Source of the DNA: Diphasiastrum complanatum
Lineage: Eukaryota; Streptophyta; Lycopodiopsida; Lycopodiales; Lycopodiaceae
Length of the DNA stretch: 64,000 nt
Reading direction: 5' to 3'
NCBI GenBank assembly: GCA_029204225.1
Contig: CM055092.1
Location: forward strand, 87,100,537 to 87,164,536
A program made the position numbers and the translations under genes. Each line of letters begins with the position of its first letter. The first letter of the stretch is position 1. A model generated the notes under the pieces. It was given only the letters and a program-made list of their open reading frames with translations, had not been told where the DNA came from and did not search any database. Below, piece by piece: positions 55,401 through 64,000 of this stretch.

Positions 55401-56792
55401 CAGGAATCTTTGTTTTATATCACCGAAATAATTGCAAGTCCAAAAATGTGGTGTGAAGAAGAAGATGAATGTGTTAAGGGTGAAGTACCACAAGGAAATG
55501 GTGTGCAAAAAAGGCTTTCACCTCAATCAAAAGAGAAAATTGACACATTCATATTATATAATTGTGGACAAATGGAAAAGTGGATTTCAAGGTATGAAGA
55601 AACCAAAAAGGAAAGAAACATAACGTTGAAACGAAGAAGAAATATCAATCGAAGAAGAAGAACGACGTTGGAGAACGACAAACCTTTGGAGCCTTTACCT
55701 TCAAAATGCTCTCGTGAATGGGTTTTTGATACGATGCTAAAAGCATCTGAAAACATAGAAGAAGTGACCGAATTAGAATGGAAATTTGTTCGCGGATGTG
55801 GATGGAAGGTTAGTGTAATATTGTTTTTGTGAAGTTTTGTTTTTGTGTAGTATTTCTAATTACACACATTTTTTTTTTGTGTCTTAGTATACATCATACA
55901 CTGCCATGTGGGCATATGGACATCATTACCGTGTTGAGAGAGTTGACAACAAGCAACGTACATATGATTGTGGTATAATGACCAACTTTCAACAAGAGAG
56001 TCGTTCTAGTGCGAGGGATCCTAATGTCATTTCGGACGACCTAGACTATGTCGGCACATTGCAACATATTTATGAAGTCGATTACGAGACTAACGACAAA
56101 TACTTTATTTTTGATGTAAAATGGTTTAAGATCATCTATCGTGGAAGCAACGCCACGATTAGAAATGATAACTCAAAGTTTTTTCAAATCAACTCAACAA
56201 AATATATATTGATGGACTCTCATGACACTTTAGTATTGCCATGACATTGCGAACAAGTGAGATTCTAAAATTTCAATGTCACTAATATTCGCAATCCAGT
56301 TATTTATGTATCAATCTTATATGACTAACTTAAATTTTTTTTAATCTTTGGTAGATTATATTCCATCCAAATCGAATAGACCCAAGATGGTGGTATGTGA
56401 TCCAACTTAATGCAAGAAAACGACGCGTGTTTGAAGGAAAAGATATTGTTGAATTGGATACACACGACGAACCACCACCCAATTTTGGCAACATTTTGGA
56501 AGAACCTGAACCACTCATCCAAACTCCAAATGATGTCGAAATGATGGGAGAAGAAGGTACAAATGAAAATGATGAGATTCCTATGATCGTACAAGACCAA
56601 ATTGGGCGTAATTTGAGGCCCCCACATTTGGATGAGATAGAATTAGAAGAAGAGGAAATTGAATATGAGGGTAACTCACATTATCAAAGAGACACGATAA
56701 AAAATTTACGATTATACCTAGACCTAGATTTAGATGAGTGTCAAGACTTGTGTGATGACAAAAATGATGTAAATGATGAGAATGATCTATGA
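52441..56792 (+). pseudogene. CACTA (En/Spm) TNP2-type transposase, eight exons, broken
   Basis: Exons by GT-AG boundaries: up to 52512, 52615-52758, 52844-53268, 53365-54217, 54310-55001, 55130-55808, 55888-56256, 56355-56792. Motifs are a Cys-rich N-terminal start (CTCLKCDGQKIRERR), YDTIHACPEDHVLYRDE, KVPRKVLRHFSIIPRLQRLF, then DSPAWKHIEDQWPEF and LRFGLAMDGVNLFSIQ (Transposase_21). DUF4218 follows (HLLVHLVEEVSIVGPMHTRW, FYLEHFMKVLKGFVRQKTRP) and then DUF4216 (TNFQQESRSSARDPNVISDD, ITKYILM-like). The acidic C-terminus ends at 56790. A 136-bp tandem duplication at 53434-53705 and several stops (for example TGA at 53667 and 56242) inactivate it. The product would cut and move the element. Terminal CACTA repeats were not located. 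Confidence 0.88.
53434..53705. repeat. 136-bp tandem duplication within TNP2 exon 4
   Basis: AATACATGCATGTCCWGAAG recurs at 53441 and 53577. The two units differ by a few substitutions. 136 is not a multiple of three, so the frame is lost. Confidence 0.92.
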
Positions 56793-57369
56793 TTGTCTAT
56801 CATTCTTTTTTTTATATTCATCGCAATACTTTTTATGCATAGTTTTATAGATAGAGTTGAATGTGATAATTATAATATCCGAACCTTGCGGTTATGTCCT
56901 ATTTCAGAATGTCACCGCATATTCCCTCCCTGTGGCATGTAGCTTTTTCCATGCAAGTTGGAAAGATTAGAACCTCATCTTTAACGGGAGACTAGTAAGG
57001 CCTACACACTTTTCTAGGATTAGGGATTTTAATTATCTACATTTCACCTTTGCATATTAATTAATTGCTAGTGTATGCAATAAAATACGATATTGCTTTG
57101 AAAAAAATAAAAATTATGAATTACATTTAATTTCTTACTATGTTAGATAACGTATTCCAATAATAAAACAAATTGAAACAACACAAACTCACCGGTAAAC
57201 TCACTCGAAGCTTAGGTGCAAACGTACAATTGCTCACTCTTTAGATGCTTGCTCTTTTTTTTTTGAATATTTTTGTCACATGCCCAAGCAATTAAAAAAT
57301 AACACTATATTACACAATTGAACCATTATTATAAGCAAATTCAAACATACAATTACCATCAAACACTAT
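56793..57369. other. 3' flank of the TNP2 gene
   Basis: AT-rich, no gene recognised. Probably the 3' UTR and subterminal part of the CACTA element. Confidence 0.45.
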
Positions 57370-57502
57370 CTAGTCATCTACTATTATAAATCTCTCTCTC
57401 TAAAAATCCAATATAAATGCTATCAAACACTATTTATCTATTTATCATTCTTAAATATCCTAAACTAATGCATAATACAAAACACACACACACACACACA
57501 CA

Positions 57503-57578
<76 letters not shown>

Positions 57579-57635
57579 TTAAATTCAAAATGCAAAACAC
57601 AACACATACACACTTCCTCCCTCCCAAACCCCCCC

Positions 57636-57709
<74 letters not shown>

Positions 57710-57766
57710 TCAAATCTCAAATCTTAAATCAATGTAAAATGCTAAACATGTTCACAAAAACACACA

Positions 57767-57858
<92 letters not shown>

Positions 57859-58150
57859 TATCATTCTTAGTCCAAAATAAATATAAATCTAACAATCTAT
57901 TACTACCATAGACTATGTAATTATCTATAATCTTAAATTTTAAATCAATGCAATATGTTAAACACACACACATTTTTTTTTTCTCTCTCTCTCATACACA
58001 CACATTATAAATTTAACAATCGATTACTACCCAACACTATCTATATCTATTTGTCTATTAACCTGAATTATAGATCAATGCAAATTTCAAAACACATACA
58101 CATCCTCTCAAAACACACATACACTATCTTAAATAATTCTAACAATCTAT
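57370..58150. repeat. CT/CA microsatellite island with repeated bridging sequence
   Basis: Long (CT)n tracts at about 57507-57575, 57640-57704 and 57768-57856, with shorter (CA)n runs before each. The bridges share ATCTTAAATxxAAxATGxxAAACAC and TCTATTTATCATTCTTAAAT-like phrases, so the block is a degenerate higher-order repeat. The Ser-Leu frames are artefacts. Confidence 0.92.
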
Positions 58151-58212
58151 TATAAACAATATTTATAATTTTCTATCAAACACTATTTATTTATCTATCA
58201 CTCTTAAATACC

Positions 58213-59300
58213 CTAATTTTTGGTGTCTTTATGAAGTGTAGGCCACCAACAACCTGATTGCAAAAGTTTGCGAACAATAATATCTATAGAGAAATGTCTT
58301 CCACCCATGCCATCATGTGAAAACATCACATCCTCGTCCCAGGTCCACTCCACGTTGGTTTTCAATAAGCCAGTCATCTGGTAAGTACGCGTGGCATAGG
58401 CCATGACATATCTTTTGTAATAGCCACTCGAGCCTAAGAAGGTCTGAAGTTGGGACACCGTAGTTTGTGCCATCTTGGCTAGGAGCATAGCTATTTTTTC
58501 TGGATCAGTTGCCATGCCGTACTTGCTTATGACATGTCCTAATAGTACCCCATAAGGAACTCCGAATAGGCACTTGTTAGCGTTCTATACATGTTGCTGC
58601 GCACTTCTAAAAACATTTCTCTAGCATGGTGAGATGTTTTGTGACAATGGTTGCCCCACAGAGGTCATCTATAAAAATTTTGAGGTTTTTGTCTAAGATA
58701 TCCTCAAAGTGCTTGTTCATAAACCTCTGATAGGTTCTAGGGGCATTAGTCAACCCAAAGGGCATGACGTGGTAAGTGAAAATCCCAAACGTGTTGTGAA
58801 GGTGGTCTTCAATTTATTCTCTTCTGCTATGGCTATCTGATTATAGCCTGTGAAACAATGCATGAAAGAGTACTGGCCTCTTCTCGTCATTTCTTCTAGG
58901 ACTTGGTCTATGAACGACAATGGGTAGTAGTCCTTCTTAGTCTGTTTGTTCAATCTCTTCTAATCCACACATACGCGAATGCGTGTAGAGTTCTTCTTGG
59001 TCCGAGGTACTATTGGGGATCACCACTCAGTGTTCTCTACCGGAAATATCAGTCCAGCATTTCGAAGTCTCTCGAGTTCAATGTATACTCCTTCCTTAAG
59101 GTGGTAGGGTAGGCGACGTTGTTTTTGTTGTATAGGTTTGGCTCTCTCCTTCAGTAATATTGTATGAGTCACTAGATCGGGTGGAATCCCCTTCAAATCT
59201 GAGTAGTCCTAGGCAAAAATATGCTAGTACTTTCTACATAGCCATTCGTATTTTTCTTTTTCTCCAATGCCTAGGGAAGCACCTATTTTGATGTTCTTGG
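58213..59300 (-). pseudogene. Gypsy element J: reverse transcriptase and integrase start
   Basis: Minus-strand pieces in order: DYSDLKGIPPDLVTHTILL (about 59204-59150), IRVCVDxKRLNKQTKKDYYP (about 58985-58925), SFIDQVLEEMTRRGQYSFMH, then IFIDDLCG near 58670 (RT catalytic box). GVLLGHVISKYG and TDPEKIAMLLAKMAQTTVSQ, LQTFLGSSGYYKRYV (58515-58405) follow. At about 58320 it jumps to SIDIIVRKLLQSGCWWPTLH, the integrase zinc region, so RNase H is deleted. Several frameshifts and stops. It is cut at 58213 beside the microsatellite island. Confidence 0.82.
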
Positions 59301-59463
59301 GCTCTTCTAGGGTTCCTAGGTTTATCAGGCAAATATTGGCGTTTTGAACTTTGGGAGGCCGCTCTTCTGGAGTGTTCCATTCTATGTTCAGTACTGATCT
59401 CAAGTCTGGTTCATCTTCACTCGTAGTGGACTCATCATCGTCCTCACTACTCGTGACCTCCTC

Positions 59464-60030
59464 CTACTCAGATGAAGGTATGGGTGCTCTCTCTGACTGA
59501 GGCACCTCAGGATAGCCGTCAACTATGGTACATTCTCTACCCCTTCCAAAAATCAGTACTTCTGCAGGGATGTCGATTGTGCAGTTGCTAAGCCTGAGCC
59601 ATGGCCGTCCTTGCAGTATAGAGTACCCCCGGTTCCCGGCGTACATCCTCATGACGTAAAAGTCCACTTGAATGGTCTTGTTAGCCATAGTAATGGGTAC
59701 ATTCTTAAGCTCGCCCTCTAGTTTGATCACTAAGTTGTTGGCTAGCTTTAGGGCTGTCAAGGTAGCGGGTTCTAGAGTAAAACCAAGCCTGTCTGAAAGT
59801 TCTAGACTTATGATGTTAACTACCGACCTTGCATCAACTATGGCCCCTGAAATGACTAGGCCATCTGTGAGTACATCTACCTTAGGGCAGTAGCGATCTA
59901 ACAAATCTGCATCTACTTTCCCTATTGTAGGTGGCTCCAGTGTTCTAGTTGTGGGTGGTCTCATCAATCGTTTGACCGTGCGTTTAATAGTGGGTGACAA
60001 CTGTACTAGTTGCCAGAGCCCTATTTCCAA
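59464..60030 (-). pseudogene. Gypsy element J: protease domain
   Basis: An open stretch of 188 codons. LVISGAIVDARSVVNIISLE (about 59865-59806) is the position of the retropepsin active site, but the usual D-T/S-G reads D-A-R. VDFYVMRMY and YSILQGRPWLRLSNCTIDIP (about 59670-59570) are the conserved C-terminal part. It precedes RT in the order protease-RT, as in Ty3/gypsy. Confidence 0.78.
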
Positions 60031-60069
60031 TTTTAGATTCTCTAGGGCTTGACCTAGGTCAATATTCCC

Positions 60070-61680
60070 TCACTTCAAATTTAGGTCTATATCCTTCCTA
60101 AACCTGTGGTTTCTGGTCATAGTCCTCTTAGTTTCTAGGCCAGTTTTTTCTTTTCTCAGTCCTAGGAATTTGGGGTGTCTACGCCCTTCCAAGACGCTAA
60201 CCTCACCTTGCTCTTTGGGCAGTGGATCCTCATAGATGGGTGTAGGTTCGAATATTGGCTTCTCAATGACCACTGGGTTATCTACCTCCGGTGGTGATTT
60301 TGGTGTAGGTTTGGGTTTCCTGGGAGGTAGCTTCGTCTGGAGGTTACTCCGGGTCACTACTAAAACCTCTTTCCTGCTCGTGGGTTCCTCTAGTGTCTCT
60401 ACAACGATGAAGTTCATGGGTGGCCGGTCATCTTCTATGCGCACCTTCCCTTTATCCTCTTGGCTAATCCTGGATCCGCGTTGTATGTATTGAGGTGGCA
60501 TTGATGGCCCCACCGTTTTGTCCTCCTGGGGTCTATGGTTCACTGGCCCAGACATCCTATTCCCAGTGTTTAATGCGTCTCTATGTACCCAACATCTATC
60601 CTCCAAATGTCTAGGCCTCTTGCAGTACCCGCACACTTGGTTGAGACAGTTTCGATTTAAATGATTCCCTCTACAATGTCTACACACTAAGGGATTCGGT
60701 CCTTCTATGGGGTGTCTCTGACCCAACAAATTTTGGTGTCGTTTGAGAAAATTTACATCTGCTGCTAAGGTCTACATATTCTCACTCATCACGTCCATGT
60801 ATCCCTTTAGCATGGCTCGCATATCGCCTAGTTTTGCGTTAGAGCGTGTGCTCTCATAGCCTCTCTCGGGCATCTGTGCTTGGAGCCTTCGTGCATTTTG
60901 TGTTTGCATGTTCTTGCCTTGTCGAGGTTCAATAGCCTGTATGGGGTGGGGGTTCCACTATGGGGTGTGCTCCTATAGTTGCGATTGGGCCTCCTCTCCA
61001 CGTTTCTAGACTTAGGTTCAAGCTGTTCACTGCTTGCGATAGGTGGGATGCGTGGGCGTGCGTCTTCTACCACAATTGCCTTCTCTACTGCCTCAGCCAA
61101 TGTCTAGGGGTTACTCTGACATACAATCGTTTGTATGTCATTCTTGTGCCCTCGCAAAAAGAAGGTAAGTAGTAATAGGGGTGGTAGTAACACAGTGGAT
61201 TCCATTTGGCGTGACAACTCTGTCAAGCGATGCCAATATTGTCGGATGGTTTCGTTACTTCCTTATTGTAGGGAAGTCAGTGTGAACAGTAGGCCATCAG
61301 CCGTTCAGTGGGGGGCATACTCAATAAAAAACAGTCTATGGAACTCCTCAATGGTGTGAATTGAACCTCTTTGTAGACTATGATACTAGTGCCTAGCTGT
61401 TCCAGATAAAGTGGTGGCGAAAAGCATCAATATGCTCTTCGACACTTTCATACGGTGCTCCATGAAACTTAGGAGTGGATCCACTAAGCTTCAATAGTTT
61501 CTCCTGTCTTCAAGGGTACTACGATTGGTTCAGTCAAACGTCTTGCCATTATGGTGGCAACAGGTTTTGTAGCAGCAGGTGTTACGTTCACTAACGATGG
61601 TTCTATAGCGTCAGTTGGCTCAAGTTCTGGTAGTTCTTCTATAGGTTCCAACGTATCATCCAAGTCCATTATAGGTGGGT
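60070..61680 (-). pseudogene. Gypsy element J: gag
   Basis: From 61669 down: an acidic start, then (about 61430-61230) GTARHWYHSLQRGSIHTIEE, FHRLFFIEYAP and ETIRQYWHRLTELSRQMEST (Retrotrans_gag). LAEAVEKAIVVEDARPRI follows (about 61095). Two zinc knuckles, CRHCRGNHLNRNC (CX2CX3HX4C) and CGYCKRPRHLEDRC, lie at about 60690-60590. A Pro-rich tail runs to a stop at 60070. Stops near 61480 and 61105 break the N-terminal half. Confidence 0.82.
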
Positions 61681-62609
61681 GAGACTCATCATCTAAGGCT
61701 GGTGGGATAAGAAACCCACGATTGCTTCTTCTAAGCCCTAAACGCTCTCTCGGGAGATTTGAAGTCTCTCCGTGCGGTGCTCCCTTAGACCTAGGTTTCC
61801 TTGGTATACCTATGATGTCTCGTCTAGGGTGACACTAATGATAGGTTTCTTACTTACGGATAGCAATCAACTGTGGTTGCACATGTGTTTTGTGATTTTC
61901 CCAAGTTACCCCATAGGTCATCCACCCTTCATCCACTAATACTGCATATGACCTAACTAACTCTACTTGGCCATTTTTCTGTTCAATTCTAATCCAACCG
62001 TACCCATGTAGAGTTTTTCTTGGTTCTTTGTACCATCTATCGTCTCTGCGGGATGCTAGGGTTGGTGGGTCATAGGGTACTGATTTTCAACTCAGGGCTC
62101 TGGTTTTCACCTTTACCCTAGGTTTTACCAGAAATTCCATTGTCTAACCTATCCCGTCACTCTATGAACAATCTCTAGTAGTACTTGGTATTACTGTCCA
62201 AACTCCCTGCTGGTGAAACTGTATGCAATTCCTAGATTCTTTTCAGGTACTAGAAGCAGGATGTCCTTGGTGAAGTTGGATCATGTGCAGCTAGGAGTGG
62301 ATTGCGCACTCATGTGTGGCAAGGCCCTAAAACGTATGTTCTAGGTGTGGGATCAGCACACATCACTGTGTGATGCTAACCACTTCATCCTGTGATCAAC
62401 GTGTGGTACTAGTCGCTTGTACGGTCATGCTAGCTTGTGGTTGACGGTTTAGATAGTGGAATTGTTTTCAACACACGCAATCTAGGACCTACGAAACTTG
62501 TAGACTATTGGTAGTATGGCAACTAGTTCTTTGTAGACCATTGATATGGACAACTACTCTTTTGAACAACATCTCCTGAAAATATTTCGACTCTCGATAG
62601 ATGCACCAA
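61681..62609 (-). other. 5' leader region of element J
   Basis: No coding signal. A possible PBS (minus TTGGTGCATCTATCG) lies next to CCCTAACA at 62610, which would put the 5' LTR to the right. Confidence 0.4.
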
Positions 62610-63180
62610 TGTTAGGGCCATTTTTGACGGGGGGTTGGTCCAGCCAAAACATCCTAAAAGGGTCAAGGGGCCCCACCTCTAATGGCAGTTTGGCCCTACG
62701 TGAGCAACAAAGGATTTGCCACTTCCAGCCCTGATGGCCCTCTCTATTGCCCCGTGCCCCCCAACCGATGAGAGTTTCTCAAGCTCTCAGAGATACGGTT
62801 GCAAGGAGGGGGTGCTAGCACTTTTGGTGCAATGATTCACTAGTTTTCTAGGGTTACGGTTTCATGAAAACTTTTGTTTTGCTAATTTGTGTAAGGATCT
62901 TGCTAAAGTCTCCTTCCCCATTAAATTTGGCTTACAATTAGTAAAAATCTTACATAGGCTTTGTGAAGTTTTTAGCACGTGTGAACTTCACCACACAACA
63001 TACAACATCTTACTGAGGTGTCGTGATTGCACAAGATTGATCAAAGAACAATATGCTTGAAAAATCTAAGGCAAGAGCACAATGGCATACTAAGTGTTCA
63101 ATATGGGAAAAAGAGACTGCTCTCGAGTAGAGAGAGAAAATCAAACATAGAAAACTTGGGTAGAGAGAGAATGAGTCCAG
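62610..63180 (-). repeat. Possible 5' LTR of element J
   Basis: On the plus strand it starts TGTTAGGGCCATTTTTGACG. If this is the LTR end in minus orientation, the leader and gag follow in the right order. The right boundary is not defined and no partner LTR exists in the window. Confidence 0.35.
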
Positions 63181-63619
63181 AACACCAAAATCTCAATATT
63201 CACAATGTGGCAAAACATGCCCAACTTTTCCTACATGAGAGAGACTCGAATTCCTTCAGTGGAGTTGCATGGAAAGTCCACTTAACTGAACTAGTTCACC
63301 TACCATAGATCCACATGTGTAACTGCATGCATGAATGTTGCATTTAGTGCATGTCAACTCATGAAACTGCCTAGACATGTGTAGATCATTGAAACTACTT
63401 TGCATGTTGCATGCACTGATTGCATGTGGCTTGCATGCATACATTAAGACTTTGCATGCTATCTAAACATCTACATGTCATCATAATTGAACCTATCTAA
63501 CTCAAATCCGAGCTACACTAGAAGGATATTTGCTCAATTCACACTCAATTTTAGTGGAAATCACCATGGACATGGCCCCAAACTCGACATAAGAACATAA
63601 TATATTAATAATCTTCACA
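63181..63619 (-). repeat. 3' LTR start and CATGCA-rich sequence beside a copia fragment
   Basis: On the minus strand a purine tract (TTTTAAGGAGGAG, complement of about 63620-63632) is followed at 63619 by TGTGAAGATTATTAA, an LTR start. The stretch 63320-63480 contains many TGCATG/GCATGC words. The far boundary is unknown. Confidence 0.5.
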
Positions 63620-64000
63620 CTCCTCCTTAAAATTTATGTTCCTATCAACATAGACTTCAAAATTAGGCCAAGGTTAGACCTCATCTTCATAAATACATTC
63701 TTACAAAATGATGAGCCACTTCAATATGCTTGCATGAAAGACTGGATTATTTGCAAGAGCCTGAGCAGAAATGTTATCATTCTTGATAATTGGTAAATCT
63801 TCATTTGCATAACACTTTAGCTCCAAAAGTAGCCTTTTGATCCATAAAACCTCCTTTGTTGTGGTTGTAAGAGATTTGTATTCAGCTTCACCAGATGATA
63901 AGAAAATAGTTGCCTGCTTCTTTGATAGCCAAGAAACCAAATTTCCTCCAAGAAATATATTGTAAGCACTTGTGGATTCCCTATCCAACCTGTCCCCTGC
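63620..64000 (-). pseudogene. Copia RNase H fragment (element K), runs off the window
   Basis: The frame from 63988 down reads NIFLGGNLVSWLSKKQATIF, LSSGEAEYKSLTTTTKEVLW and IKRLLLELKCYANEDLPIIK, then NDNISAQALANNPVFHA. This is the C-terminal RNase H of a copia in which NDNISA replaces the usual CDNxSA. A frameshift near 63735 garbles the end before the purine tract. Confidence 0.85.

Noticed and set aside
57417-57737. A Ser/Leu-rich secreted protein
   Set aside because: The frame is CT repeat translated in register.

Overview
The window is nuclear DNA of a land plant with a large, repeat-rich genome. This is indicated by plant Ty1/copia and Ty3/gypsy retrotransposons nested in one another, a CACTA (TNP2-type) and a hAT DNA transposon, long GA/CT microsatellites, and a split eukaryotic gene with multi-kilobase introns. 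A gymnosperm or a large-genome angiosperm would fit; the sequence alone does not decide the species.

The one convincing host gene runs on the minus strand across more than half of the window (36380 down to 1494). It encodes a mitochondrial GrpE/Mge1-type nucleotide-exchange factor for Hsp70. Five exons (36380-36219, 35212-34802, 20339-20175, 10960-10832, 1565-1494) join in phase 0 at every boundary and give about 312 residues: a basic presequence, an acidic linker, the long GrpE coiled coil, and the C-terminal beta domain. The introns are about 1.0, 14.5, 9.2 and 9.3 kb, so roughly 97 percent of the gene span is intron and most of that is transposable element.

Intron 4 holds element A (1623-10600), with a copia (B, 2136-7361) and gypsy debris (C) nested in it. 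Intron 3 holds gypsy fragments and a copia-type element D (13433-17857) with a perfect 5-bp target duplication but no recognisable reverse transcriptase. Intron 2 holds element E (22659-27103, perfect target duplication), itself interrupted by a hAT transposon, then two gypsy 3' ends in opposite orientations and a gutted copia F. Most intronic elements lie antisense to the gene.

Upstream of the gene are a 5' leader with a CT tract and a telobox, an 82-bp tRNA-like insertion with a 16-bp target duplication, and a nested copia complex (37688-49846) that carries a second copia RT, a gypsy gag and a fragment of a short-chain dehydrogenase gene. Further right lie an inverted copia integrase copy (49900-50800), a CACTA transposon with a multi-exon TNP2 gene and a divergent second gene (51308-56792), a CT/CA microsatellite island (57370-58150), a minus-strand gypsy (58213-61680), and a copia RNase H that runs off the right edge. 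No CRISPR array, rRNA gene or intact autonomous element was found. Nearly every transposon gene is broken by stops, frameshifts or deletions.
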